From the NCBI RefSeq assembly GCF_018279705.1, contig NZ_CP036498.1, forward strand, positions 3,923,001 to 3,987,000: DNA of 64,000 nt. Direction: 5' to 3'. Source of the stretch: Tardiphaga alba (GTDB taxonomy: Bacteria > Pseudomonadota > Alphaproteobacteria > Rhizobiales > Xanthobacteraceae). Below, piece after piece: positions 44,109 through 52,838 of the stretch (the stretch's first letter is position 1; each line of letters starts with the position of its first letter). Made by a program: the position numbers and the translations under genes. Below the pieces are notes generated by a model. It did no database searches. It was not told where the DNA came from and saw only the letters and a program-made list of their open reading frames with translations.

Positions 44109-45101
44109 CTAGCTACTAAACGTGCCGAAGCGATCGCTGAACAGATCGAGCGGTCGCGGCGTGCCGACTTCGGGTGACTTCGGTAGCGCGTTCGATGTGA
44201 GCGATGACGAGTTGCCCCACAGCTCCTGCACGGCCGGCGAGATCGGCTGACTGCGCTCGCCGCCCTGAAACAGCGAACGGAACATCGGTGGCTCCGGCGC
44301 AGCCTGTACGTTGCCGCCACTGGCAAAGCTGGCGACCTGCACATTGTTGAGATCCGGAAAGCGCGACAGGAATGTTGCGCCCGACGCCGATGACGATGTG
44401 GTTGGCGCAACAGCCTGCGCCGTGGTGACGCCGGCCGTCGCCATGGCATTCACCGTGGCGCTCGAATTGGCCGCAGACGTATAGCGCGACGACAGTACGC
44501 CGTAGACTTGCGAAACGCTGCGTGCGCTGCCGCTCTGATCGTAGAAGATCGAACGGTTGGCTGCGGCCGCATTTGGAAAGAGTGCGGCGCCCGACAGGTT
44601 CGGGTTCTGCGCGGCGTTGTTGATCAGCTTCGAGGCGCCGGCAACACCCATGAAGTGCGCCATGTAAAGTTCGGCATCGTTGGGACGACGGCCGATCTCG
44701 CCGCTGAGCTTGAAGCTGTTGGATTGCGTCAGCACGCCAGCCATCGCTGAGCTTGCAACGGGATCGTCGCGCAGCTTCAAAATCTCGGCCTTGGCTTTTG
44801 GATCGCTGACCGAATAGGAGCCGGACGGCGACTTGGTGATGGCGTCGGCATATTGGCCGTAGCCAAGCTGGCTACCAGCTTCCTTCACCGTACCGAGCCA
44901 GGTCTGTTCGATGAATTGGAAAAGCCCCTTGGCGGAAGACGTCGATGCCGTGGCTTTGGGATCGAAGTTCGATTCCATCTTCGCGGTGGCGAGCAGATAT
45001 TCGAAGCTCGTACCGGTGATGCCTGCAGCATTCTTGATCGCACCAGCCACCTGGCTGCGCGTCGAATTTACTGCGAAGAGATTGGTCGCCTCGACCGCCA
45101 T
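44109..45101 (-). CDS. Lytic transglycosylase (SLT domain) protein
   Basis: 330 aa from ATG at 45101. The N-terminal half is an SLT lysozyme-like domain: TSFEYLLATAKMESNFDPKA (catalytic Glu in KMESNF, about 43), SAKGLFQFIEQTWLGTVKEA, and AELYMAHFMGVAGASKLI. The C-terminal half is Ser/Ala/Thr-rich and unstructured, with LFSDRFGTF at the end. There is no obvious signal peptide, so export may be by a flagellar or other route, as for transglycosylases that open the wall for flagellar assembly (inference). A start 24 codons upstream is possible. Confidence 0.82.
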   Translation of the reverse strand: MAVEATNLFAVNSTRSQVAGAIKNAAGITGTSFEYLLATAKMESNFDPKATASTSSAKGLFQFIEQTWLGTVKEAGSQLGYGQYADAITKSPSGSYSVSDPKAKAEILKLRDDPVASSAMAGVLTQSNSFKLSGEIGRRPNDAELYMAHFMGVAGASKLINNAAQNPNLSGAALFPNAAAANRSIFYDQSGSARSVSQVYGVLSSRYTSAANSSATVNAMATAGVTTAQAVAPTTSSSASGATFLSRFPDLNNVQVASFASGGNVQAAPEPPMFRSLFQGGERSQPISPAVQELWGNSSSLTSNALPKSPEVGTPRPLDLFSDRFGTFSS

Positions 45102-45356
45102 GCGCTGCCCCGCTTCCGCGCGACGAGCTGCCCGACATCCAGGCGCCGTCAGCCACGCCGAAGCTGCGGACACAGTGCAGCAATCATGGTTAATCGAATA
45201 TTAAAGCACGTGGTCCGGACCGCCGCAGGACCACTTCGTTCGCCTGGTTTTGCGCAAGGCGGCCCCATCGATCTACTCTCGATTGAATAATTGATCCGAC
45301 ATTAACTCCTGACTGTTTTCATCGGTATCCGTACACCCGCCGATTCGGAGAGAGCC

Positions 45357-46043
45357 ATGGTCGCGATCAGCAACGGGATGAACAGCGCCATCGCGCGTGA
45401 CGCCGGCACCAGCGAGACAGGCATCGCGGCCAAGGGCTCAAAAATCCCAGCAGCCCCCTCGTCATCCGCACCTGCCGCATCGGCAACGGTGATTGATCTG
45501 TCCGATCGTGCGAAATCGATCATCGCCAAGGCGCAGGCCGACATGGATGCGACCCGCAACCTGACGAAGACATTTGACGAGATCCTGACCGAGCGCACGG
45601 ACGCGCTGGGCAAGAAACTCTCCGATGCCTTTTCCGCCCTCAATGTGCCACCGGAATTTGCGACGCATCTGAAGGTGGACAAAGTCGGCAACGTGACCAC
45701 CGAAGGCCCGTGGAAGGCGAAAATCGAGAAGCTGTTCGCCGACAACCCCGAGCTCGCCAAGGAGCTGAAGGAGGTCGCCGGCCTCAACGCCTTGAAAGCG
45801 GCGCAGGCCTCGCTCGACCTCTATACCGAGCAGAAGAAATCCACCAATGACGAGAAGAAGCAGGCCGAGGCCTGGACCAGCTATCATGTCCGCGCGCTCA
45901 ACATCCAAACGCTGTCCGGTGTGATGACTGTCAAAGATGGCAAGCTGCGCTCGGCAGCGGTCGATTACATGGACATGATCGCCGACCCGACGGGCATCAA
46001 TTCCGGCAAATCTCGGCAGGACGTGGCCGATCGGCTGGTTTAG
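45357..46043 (+). CDS. Hypothetical helical protein
   Basis: 228 aa, ATG at 45357 behind CGGAGAGAGCC. An Ala/Ser-rich N-terminus (IPAAPSSSAPAASATV) precedes VIDLSDRAKSIIAKAQADMD and a long charged helical region. The segment LSDRAKSIIAKAQADM resembles a motif found in several bradyrhizobial flagellar or chemotaxis-associated hypothetical proteins, but I cannot name the family. It is divergent from the transglycosylase gene with 255 bases between them, so they may be co-regulated. No signal peptide. Confidence 0.65.
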   Translation: MVAISNGMNSAIARDAGTSETGIAAKGSKIPAAPSSSAPAASATVIDLSDRAKSIIAKAQADMDATRNLTKTFDEILTERTDALGKKLSDAFSALNVPPEFATHLKVDKVGNVTTEGPWKAKIEKLFADNPELAKELKEVAGLNALKAAQASLDLYTEQKKSTNDEKKQAEAWTSYHVRALNIQTLSGVMTVKDGKLRSAAVDYMDMIADPTGINSGKSRQDVADRLV

Positions 46044-46073
46044 CCGCACAGCCACGAGGGTTGCAGTACCGGC

Positions 46074-46100
46074 GATTTGTAATACATTGTAATACAAATC
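46074..46100 (+). promoter_or_regulatory. Operator-like repeats upstream of the RHH/ParE pair
   Basis: TTGTAATACA occurs twice in tandem (46078 and 46088), and GATTTGT ... ACAAATC forms outer inverted arms. It lies 10 bases before the antitoxin ATG. Ribbon-helix-helix antitoxins bind such short direct or inverted repeats to repress their own operon, so this is the likely operator. Confidence 0.62.
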
Positions 46101-46110
46101 GGAGGTTCGT

Positions 46111-46370
46111 ATGAGCAAAAACCCACTGTCCCCCCTTTGACGCTACGGCTCCCAACCGACGTTCTGCGAGACATCGAGAAAATCGCAACCGCCTCCGACA
46201 GGACCAGAAGCTGGGTGATCGTGCGCGCCTTGAAGGTTTATCTCGCCAACGAAGGCAGCGACATTCTCGCGATCGTCAAAGGGCGCGAAGAGATCGCGGC
46301 CGGCGACGCCCATGACATGGACGATGTGATCAAGGAAATCGAAGCGCTCGTTAACACGAAGGCTGCGTGA
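46111..46370 (+). CDS. RHH antitoxin of a ParDE-type pair (one single-base break)
   Basis: 86 aa from ATG at 46111, with GGAGG at 46101, if one C is added in the run at 46130-46135; the protein then begins MSKNPLSPPLTLRLPTDVLR. Without this the frame has only a TTG start at 46137. The N-terminal strand TLRLPTDV and helices EIEKIAT..RSWVIVRALKVY are a ribbon-helix-helix DNA-binding fold; the acidic C-terminus (HDMDDVIKEIEALVN) should cover the toxin. It neutralises the adjacent ParE-like protein and probably represses the operon at 46074-46100. Confidence 0.78.
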
Positions 46371-46675
46371 TGAAAGTCCGGCTGTCCGGAGCGGCGCGCG
46401 CGTATATTTTGCGTGAAGCCAAGTATCTCACGGACAGAAGCCCGGCCGCAGGCACGGCATTTCTGAAGACGATGCAATCGGCCCGACAGCAACTCAGCCA
46501 ATTTCCTGAAATCGGTTTTCAACCCTCGGCAGTGCGGGGCAGCCGCCGTCTCATCGCAGGCGATTATGTGATCGACTATGACGTCGGACGATATGCGATT
46601 GATATCAGTTCGATCCGCCACGGCCGTCAATCGGATGGTGACCTCCCGCTCGACGACAACTTCGATTATGAATGA
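46370..46675 (+). CDS. ParE/RelE-superfamily toxin
   Basis: 101 aa; ATG at 46370 overlaps the antitoxin stop (TGATG). The fold pattern is VRLSGAARAYILREAKYLTD, then AFLKTMQSARQQLSQFPEIG, RRLIAGDYVIDYDV and ISSIRHGRQSD, the usual ParE order ending in the I..I.H.R strand. ParE toxins block DNA gyrase, while RelE relatives cut mRNA; the RHH partner and missing RelE catalytic residues favour ParE. This pair is chromosomal, outside the island. Confidence 0.85.
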   Translation: MKVRLSGAARAYILREAKYLTDRSPAAGTAFLKTMQSARQQLSQFPEIGFQPSAVRGSRRLIAGDYVIDYDVGRYAIDISSIRHGRQSDGDLPLDDNFDYE

Positions 46676-46706
46676 CGCGTTGTCTGCATAGGCGAAGCGA
46701 CACGGC

Positions 46707-47129
46707 TTATTTATAAACCGCCGCCGGATCGAACACCTTCTCCGCATCGACGAACGCGACCTTCGCCGCGCCGTCGTCGCCTTTGGTGATCGCACGGTAG
46801 AAGCAGGAGCGACGACCGGTGTGGCAAGCGGCGCCACCGATCTGCTCGACGCGGATCCAGATCGCATCCTGATCGCAATCCATCCGCATCTCGGCCACGC
46901 GCTGGGTCTTGCCGGAGCTCTCGCCCTTGCGCCAGAGCGCTTTTCGCGAGCGGCTGTAATACCAGGCATCACCGGTCTCGATGGTCTTGCGCAGCGCCTC
47001 GTCATTCATATGCGCAACCATCAGCACATCGCCATTGGCGACGTCGGTGACGACGGCGGTGACGAGGCCGTTGGCATCGAATTTCGGGGTGAGCGTGAGG
47101 TCTTCTTCAAGCGCGTGATCGTGGGACAC
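46707..47129 (-). CDS. hisI: Phosphoribosyl-AMP cyclohydrolase
   Basis: 140 aa. Opens the purine ring of PR-AMP in histidine synthesis. Signatures: [42 protein letters not shown], the metal-binding [12 protein letters not shown], and [11 protein letters not shown] with paired cysteines for zinc. Length and content match the monofunctional enzyme; HisE is not adjacent. It lies downstream of folE on the same strand, but a terminator separates them. Confidence 0.95.
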   Translation of the reverse strand: MSHDHALEEDLTLTPKFDANGLVTAVVTDVANGDVLMVAHMNDEALRKTIETGDAWYYSRSRKALWRKGESSGKTQRVAEMRMDCDQDAIWIRVEQIGGAACHTGRRSCFYRAITKGDDGAAKVAFVDAEKVFDPAAVYK

Positions 47130-47147
47130 GGTCGTCTCTCAATGAAA

Positions 47148-47170
47148 ATCGGGCGCATGATGCGCCCGAT
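47148..47170 (-). terminator. Terminator after folE
   Basis: ATCGGGCGCAT and its reverse complement (47148-47158, 47160-47170) form an 11-bp hairpin followed on the minus strand by TTTTC, 32 bases after the folE stop. Confidence 0.75.
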
Positions 47171-47201
47171 AGTTTAACACCAGATCGAGCACAGGCTGCG
47201 C

Positions 47202-47903
47202 TTAGCGCGACAGCGCCTGGATCATCGACATGAACCGCGCCTGCTCCGCAGGGTTGTCGCGGAAATTGCCGGTGAAGCGGGTCGTGAAGGTGCGCGAGCC
47301 TTCCTTGCGGATGCCACGGGCGGACATGCATGTGTGCTCGGCTTCCACCATCACCGCAACACCGCGCGGCTTCAGGACCTCGTCCACGGCAGCGGCGAGC
47401 TGCGCGGTGAGATGCTCCTGGGTCTGCAGGCGGTGACCGAAAATATCGACCAGGCGCGCCAGCTTCGAGAGGCCCACGACGCGCTCTACCGGCGTATAGG
47501 CAATATGCGCCTTGCCGTAGAACGGCATCATGTGATGCTCGCAGTGGGATACGAAGCCCATGTCGCGGATCAGCACGAAATCATCGTAGCCTGCGGTCTC
47601 GCCGAACGTCTTGTTAAGCACCTCGGCCGGGCACTGGTGATAGCCCTGAAACAGCTCGTCATAGGCCTCCACTACACGGCGCGGCGTATCGACGAGACCT
47701 TCGCGCTCGGTGTTCTCGCCGATATAGGCCAATAGCGTCTGCACGGCTTTTTCGGCCTCGGCACGCGAGGGGCGGTTCTGCTCGGGATCGATCGCCGCGG
47801 CGAGGAATTCGGTGGGATCCAGCTGCGCGGGGCGGAACTCTTTCTTGCCGTCAGCCGGGCTGGCGTCCGAATTACCGCGAATGGGTTTGATCACAGCGTC
47901 CAT
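47202..47903 (-). CDS. folE: GTP cyclohydrolase I
   Basis: 233 aa from ATG at 47903. Converts GTP to dihydroneopterin triphosphate, the first step of folate synthesis. Signatures: [46 protein letters not shown] (zinc-binding Cys/His and catalytic His), [24 protein letters not shown] and [20 protein letters not shown]. The longer frame upstream of 47903 lacks conservation. Divergent from the IscU-like gene, with about 257 bases between them. Confidence 0.95.
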   Translation of the reverse strand: MDAVIKPIRGNSDASPADGKKEFRPAQLDPTEFLAAAIDPEQNRPSRAEAEKAVQTLLAYIGENTEREGLVDTPRRVVEAYDELFQGYHQCPAEVLNKTFGETAGYDDFVLIRDMGFVSHCEHHMMPFYGKAHIAYTPVERVVGLSKLARLVDIFGHRLQTQEHLTAQLAAAVDEVLKPRGVAVMVEAEHTCMSARGIRKEGSRTFTTRFTGNFRDNPAEQARFMSMIQALSR

Positions 47904-48160
47904 CTTCTCTCCGTTCGACCGGCCAAATATGAGACCGGAGGTGTCACCGGGCAGACGGGGCGGAAATCGCCAGACGCCTGAGTCCGTCAAAGGGATAACA
48001 TCGCCAGCGCCGAATGGAATTCTCAAATTCCGGCGATCTGGGGAACAGCCGGCATTCTTTCGCCGAGCTGCATCCCTATATAAGGTTCCGAACCACCCCC
48101 GCCAAGGGCAGCGCCCGATGGCTGCAATGGAATTGGTGGCAGAGTTAAGGTCCGCACGCG

Positions 48161-48619
48161 ATGCTGAACGATATCTACAACAAGCGCATCATCGAACTTG
48201 CCGGTAATATTCCCCGGCTGGGCCGCCTTACCGCCCCCGATGCGTCGGCCACCGCCCATTCTAAACTGTGCGGCTCCACAGTGAAAGTCGATCTCGCCAT
48301 GGACGGCGACGTGGTCAGCGATTTCGCGCATGACGTGAAAGCGTGCGCGCTCGGTCAGGCCTCGTCCTCGATCATGGCCGCGCATGTGGTCGGGTCCACG
48401 GCAGACGAACTCCGCGCGTTGCGCGAGACCGTCCGCAAGATGCTGAAGGAAAACGGAGCCCCACCAACCGATGCGAAATGGGCGGATATCGCGGCGCTCG
48501 AGCCGGTGCGCGATTACAAGGCCCGGCACGCCTCGACACTGCTGACCTTCGACGCGGTGGTCGATGCCATCGGTCAGATCGAAGCCAAATCAGGAAAGAC
48601 GGAAAGCGCACCGGCTTGA
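48161..48619 (+). CDS. IscU/NifU-like iron-sulfur scaffold, two-cysteine type
   Basis: 152 aa. The fold is IscU-like: [34 protein letters not shown] (first Cys), [20 protein letters not shown] (second Cys) and a C-terminal helix. The third cysteine of canonical IscU is absent; the matching place reads [12 protein letters not shown]. This variant is, as far as I recall, usual in alphaproteobacterial genomes that also use SufBCD, so it may not be a classical scaffold. It is divergent from folE and convergent with the ClpP-like gene. Confidence 0.85.
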   Translation: MLNDIYNKRIIELAGNIPRLGRLTAPDASATAHSKLCGSTVKVDLAMDGDVVSDFAHDVKACALGQASSSIMAAHVVGSTADELRALRETVRKMLKENGAPPTDAKWADIAALEPVRDYKARHASTLLTFDAVVDAIGQIEAKSGKTESAPA

Positions 48620-48631
48620 ACGCCGGCGAGC

Positions 48632-49581
48632 TTACTTGGCTGGCGCAGTAGCCGCACCACCGGTGGGCGCTGCGACCTCAGCGGTCTTGGTGGTAGAAAC
48701 AGTTGCCGCCACCGGCTTCTCGTCTTCGGCCGCACTGACGAACCGGTCCTGGATAGTCTTCGGCGCCAACGAGGCCATCGGGGTGCTGTCAGCCTCCCGC
48801 GGCTGCGGTAACACGTCATCCACCAGGTGAGTCGTCACCAGATTGGACAATTTCAGCTCGTCGAGTGTCAGGCGATGCAGATCTTCCCACGGCGGTATGC
48901 TGAGCGACAGCGACAACAGATCGCCGCTTCCCCCCATCTCGACCGTGTATTTTGCAAGGCGCCCCACATCGCGCTGAACGATCATCAGATCCTGCGCCGT
49001 ATAGCTGGCGGCTTTCGGATCGTCGGCCCGATCACCCATCCAGATCTGGTGAACGCGCACGCGGGCTTCGTCCGGTACGTAACGGGTCTTGCCGGCAAGC
49101 AGCAGGAACACGCACATGGACTCGCAATAGGCCTGGGGCAGAACAGCGGGCCTCATCACGCCGGAGGACGACTGCAGATCCACCGAGACCCCAACCGTCG
49201 TGCGCAATCCAAGACTGCGCCAGCGCCGGCCGATAGCGATGGCATCATTGACCGAGCCACCGGATGAATCGAGCACGACGGTCGCGCCGTTGAGATCGCG
49301 CGTCTTGGCGAATTCGTCGAAATCCTTCGGGGTATCGCCAGTGACGACACCGACAGCGGTCACCCACCCCGGCAATCCGGCTCGCAAGCGATCCAGGTGA
49401 AGCGCATCGGCAGCTTGCGTTCTTCGAGAACCGCCGCAGAGACCGCAGAGGCGGAGAATGACGAGGCAATGCCCGTGACGGCGATGAAGAACAGTACGGC
49501 GCGCAAAAGCACCGAAGTTTCGGATTGAAGCGACTTCACTCGTCTCAACTCGGTTCCTTCCCCGCGCTCCGCATGAGCCAT
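48632..49581 (-). CDS. Exported ClpP/SDH-type serine protease-like protein (one single-base break)
   Basis: 316 aa when one G is added near 49368, joining RFTWIACEPDCRG to WVTAVGVVTGDTPKDF. An N-terminal hydrophobic segment (VLLRAVLFFIAVTGIASSFS) is a signal or anchor; the next part reads TVVLDSSGGSVNDAIAIGRR, the crotonase/ClpP-type strand-helix with the Gly-Gly-Ser, then YCESMCVFLLLAGKTRYV with the nucleophile-like Ser in ESMC, and VHQIWMG with a His. This resembles periplasmic ClpP-class proteins of bradyrhizobia. The tail (from about 280) is Ala/Thr/Pro-rich. Whether it is an active protease is not known. Confidence 0.72.
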
Positions 49582-49773
49582 GGCAACGGCACCAACCAAA
49601 CGCTCATGATTCTGTCACACGGGCGTTATCAAAAACTAGCCTGCGATTTTGCAGCGTCCAGTTACTTTTGCTGCAGTGCATGTGATAAGTTGGCGGGTGT
49701 GACCGCGTTGCATATGTCGGCCGGTTCCATGCAACGGAACCCGGCAATTCGCGATTGATCTGGTAGCAAAACG

Positions 49774-50121
49774 ATGACGAAGCACTCTTTTGCTTGCCCC
49801 GATTGTGCAGGTAAAATCCTGCGAACGCCCCGGACCATCGGGCGTGGAGCGATCTGGATTTACCGTCACACCTTCTCCCCGCTCGTTGGCTACAACTGCC
49901 GTCACATTCCCACATGTTCGATCTATGGCGACGAGGCGATCGAACGCCACGGATTGTGGGCCGGCGGCTGGATGACACTGGCCCGGCTGCTGCGCTGCCA
50001 GCCCTGGGGCACATTGGGTATCGACAATGTCCCCGTGACGCGTCCACCTCGGGCGCGGTGGTTTTTGCCATGGCGCTACGCACGCTGGCGTGGCGTCAAT
50101 GACCGGCACACCACGAACTGA
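49774..50121 (+). CDS. yidD: Membrane protein insertion efficiency factor YidD
   Basis: 115 aa, ATG at 49774. The YidD signature is complete: IYRHTFSPLVGYNCRHIPTC, SIYGDEAIERHGLWAGGWMT and RLLRCQPWG, with the three conserved cysteines. YidD aids YidC-dependent membrane insertion. The tail (PVTRPPRARWFLPWRYARW) is longer and more basic than the short E. coli protein, and there is an N-terminal CPDC pair. It lies apart from rpmH/rnpA/yidC, as is common in Bradyrhizobium. Confidence 0.88.
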   Translation: MTKHSFACPDCAGKILRTPRTIGRGAIWIYRHTFSPLVGYNCRHIPTCSIYGDEAIERHGLWAGGWMTLARLLRCQPWGTLGIDNVPVTRPPRARWFLPWRYARWRGVNDRHTTN

Positions 50122-50375
50122 CAGGCGCGGGTCCGGCGTCATGCAGCTTACATCAACGTTGCACACCTGTTCGCCACAGCGCTGACGAAGTAGGCACTCA
50201 TCCCGGCAATTGTTCGCGCGACGGCATACCGACCCAAGCTTTGCTCTTATTCACGTAACAAATGTTCGGTGAAAGTTGCTGAACGACATTGCCCGCTCGC
50301 GCTTGGTATCATAGGGTGCGTTCACAATATCTTTTAAGTTTCAACCATCGACCAGAATGTTCGGCGGGGGCGCAG

Positions 50376-50702
50376 GTGGAAGAAGGCCTGTACGAAGTTT
50401 TTTTTCATACCGTTCATGGCAAAGGCAGCGGCGTCATCTATGCCATCGCCGGCAAGCTGCGCGGCGGAAATTCTGCATTCACCTTCAGCGGCAATTACCA
50501 AAATAAGCCCGATGCGATTTCGGTGCGGGTGAGCAGCCGGCGCTTTAATCCCGATCCTGAAATCCCCTCCCTGTTCGGGCTCGAAGGCGTCACGCTGTCG
50601 CTGACGGGCCACGCGAGTGGCGATACCGTGAATTTCGAAGGTGCAGCCCTGCAGAAACCCGGCGTTCTGTTCACGGCTCAACTGACGCGCATCAGCGACT
50701 AG
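50376..50702 (+). CDS. GrlR-like small beta-rich protein
   Basis: 108 aa from GTG at 50376. The pattern EGLYEVFFHTVHGKGSGVIY, then GKLRGGNSAFTFSGNY, ISVRVSSRRFNPDPEIPSLFG and GVTLSLTGHASGDTVNFEGA matches the GrlR superfamily of small beta-barrel proteins. GrlR itself represses the LEE type III secretion locus of enteric pathogens. No T3SS gene is nearby, so here it may be an unrelated family member. The preceding 254 bases (50122-50375) contain no other gene. Its stop overlaps the end of the convergent MFS gene by 4 bases. Confidence 0.65.
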   Translation: MEEGLYEVFFHTVHGKGSGVIYAIAGKLRGGNSAFTFSGNYQNKPDAISVRVSSRRFNPDPEIPSLFGLEGVTLSLTGHASGDTVNFEGAALQKPGVLFTAQLTRISD

Positions 50703-51868
50703 CTTCCGCGACTACCGAAGCTAAGGCTCCACAAGATGGCGGCAAGTGCCGTCGTCAGAAACGCCATGGCAACGAAGCCAGACGCCCGGAAATAACCGCC
50801 GGAAAACAGCAGTCCGCCAATGCCAGAACCAATGGCCTGGCCGACATAAAGCATCGACGTGTTCAACGAAACAGCAGCGGCCCCCGCTGCTGGAGCAGCC
50901 GTGATCAAGCGGACCTGTTGCATCGATGTAATCGCACCGAAGCCAAGACCCCAGATGGCCACGCCGAGCGCCATGACGGGGAGCTGTCCCGCACCGACGG
51001 ACCAGACGGTCATCCCCGTCAAAACCAAGCTGGTCGATAGCAGCGAGGTCCTGAGAGCGCCCCATCGATCGACGATCCGCGTCGCCGTCATGATGCCAAG
51101 GAATCCGCAGACGCCATAGATGGCAAAAACAGACGCCGCAGCGTCATGCCCTGCTCCCGCCAGACGTTCGAGCAGCGGCGCCATGAAGGTAAAGATCGAG
51201 AATTGGCCGGCGATCTGCAGCGTGGTGATCGACAGCAGCAGAAGGACCAGCCGGTTGCTTGCAAGCGCCGACCATGTGGTGAGATCGACCGGCGCGCCAT
51301 ACAGCCCGCGCGGAATGCGCCAGACCAGCAGCGCGAAACTGATGCAGCTCATGACGCCAACGACGCCATAGACCTCGCGCCATCCATAGCGGCTGGCGAT
51401 GAAGGTGACCATCGGCAGGCCCACCGCGGCCGCCAGCGTCCAACCGAGGAAGGCATAAGCGACGCTACTGGCGCGCTTCTCGGGCGGCACCAGCATCCCG
51501 ACTACCCCCGCCGCTTGCGGCGTATAGGGCGCGGCGGCGATGCACATCACCAGTCGGATGCCGAGAAGAACGGTGTAATTAGGCGCGAAAGCAGAGGCGA
51601 GATTGCAAACCGCCACAACCGCGATCACCGAGATCAGCATGGTCCGTCGCTCGACCCGGCTGGTGAGCCACGACATCAATGGCGAGCAGATACACAGCAT
51701 CACCGCGCCAAAGGTGATCAGCAATCCTGCTTCACGGATGGTGACTTCGAGACCAGCCGACAATTCACTCAGCATCGCCGTCGGACCGAGCAGGCCGACG
51801 CCGGTGACAAAGTTGCCGATCATGAGTGCGGTGGGAGCAAACGGGCGGGACACGTTGTTTGATAGCAT
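50699..51868 (-). CDS. MFS transporter, AraJ/DHA1-like
   Basis: 389 aa from ATG at 51868, twelve predicted membrane segments by hydrophobicity. Family cues: GLLITFGAVMLCICSPLMSW followed by LTSRVERRTMLISVIA (the loop 2-3 signature) and RLVMCIAAAPYTPQAAGVVG, PPEKRASSVAYAFLGWTLAAAVG. It resembles drug/sugar efflux proton antiporters of the DHA1 group. Substrate cannot be told from sequence. No regulator is adjacent. Confidence 0.85.
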   Translation of the reverse strand: MLSNNVSRPFAPTALMIGNFVTGVGLLGPTAMLSELSAGLEVTIREAGLLITFGAVMLCICSPLMSWLTSRVERRTMLISVIAVVAVCNLASAFAPNYTVLLGIRLVMCIAAAPYTPQAAGVVGMLVPPEKRASSVAYAFLGWTLAAAVGLPMVTFIASRYGWREVYGVVGVMSCISFALLVWRIPRGLYGAPVDLTTWSALASNRLVLLLLSITTLQIAGQFSIFTFMAPLLERLAGAGHDAAASVFAIYGVCGFLGIMTATRIVDRWGALRTSLLSTSLVLTGMTVWSVGAGQLPVMALGVAIWGLGFGAITSMQQVRLITAAPAAGAAAVSLNTSMLYVGQAIGSGIGGLLFSGGYFRASGFVAMAFLTTALAAILWSLSFGSRGS

Positions 51869-52105
51869 GCAACAGGGAGCTGTACAGTGCAGATCATACG
51901 CATGGACCGGCACGACACGACATCATTGTGAAACTGCACGCACATTGGCCGTATGCAAAAATGGAGGCACTCGCCTCAGAACCCGTCACGCAGATTTGGC
52001 GACTACCAGGCACAGGCGCGCACAACACCGCGCCTGACACGCCTGTTTGTTGGAGCGACCTGAATCCCGCCACGCGGATTCAGCGGCAGCCGTTGCGAGG
52101 AATGC

Positions 52106-52717
52106 ATGATTATCTGGGGTTCTTACGTCACCAAAAAAATCATTCAAAAGGGCGAGTTCTTCTGCCCCGGCTGTGCGCAGCATCGGCAATATAATCTGCG
52201 ACGTCCGAAGAAATGGGGGCACCTCTACTGGATCCCGCTAATCCCGATGCAGGAGCTCGATCGCTATGTGCAATGCACCGCCTGCGACAAAGCGTGGAAC
52301 GAAAGCGTGCTGGAGCACGACCCGATCCGCGAGCAACATCAGCGCGACGAGAATCTCGCAACCATGCTGGCGCAGCTGATGCTGCTGATGTCCGGTGAAG
52401 GCGGCTTGACGCCGAAGCTGAACGACCAGATCACCGAAGCCACGCAGCGACTGATCGGCGTGGATGCGACACCGGAGTCGATCGCAAAAGCTGTGATGTC
52501 CGGCTCCGATCGCAACAGCGCCCTTTCCAATACGGCGCGGCAGGCTGACGGCCTGAATGATCGCGGCAAGGAAGCGACGCTGCGGGCCGTGATTGCCATA
52601 GCCCCTGCCCGCCCGCTCGGCGAACGCGAATGGATGCTGGCATCAGACATCGGCAAGCATCTCGGCATGTCGCCGGCGCATGTGGGCGGCGTGCTGTCCG
52701 AGATGGCGGCGGCTTGA
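52106..52717 (+). CDS. Zinc-ribbon protein with TerB-like/helical domain
   Basis: 203 aa, ATG at 52106. The N-terminus has FFCPGCAQHRQYNLRR and YVQCTACDKAWNES, a four-cysteine zinc ribbon around a hydrophobic segment (HLYWIPLIPM). The remainder is helical (ENLATMLAQLMLLMSGEGG) and ends in a winged-helix-like EWMLASDIGKHLGMSPAHVGGVLSEM. No function is known to me. Confidence 0.7.
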   Translation: MIIWGSYVTKKIIQKGEFFCPGCAQHRQYNLRRPKKWGHLYWIPLIPMQELDRYVQCTACDKAWNESVLEHDPIREQHQRDENLATMLAQLMLLMSGEGGLTPKLNDQITEATQRLIGVDATPESIAKAVMSGSDRNSALSNTARQADGLNDRGKEATLRAVIAIAPARPLGEREWMLASDIGKHLGMSPAHVGGVLSEMAAA

Positions 52718-52838
52718 TCGCGCTGCGATCCATAACACCATCATCCGCAGAGGTGGGGATCGTGCCAGACCTGGTACGATCCTGCCTCCACAACCTGCTT
52801 GATTGGACTCTCGCTCATCTGGCGGCTAAGGCGGCCCG

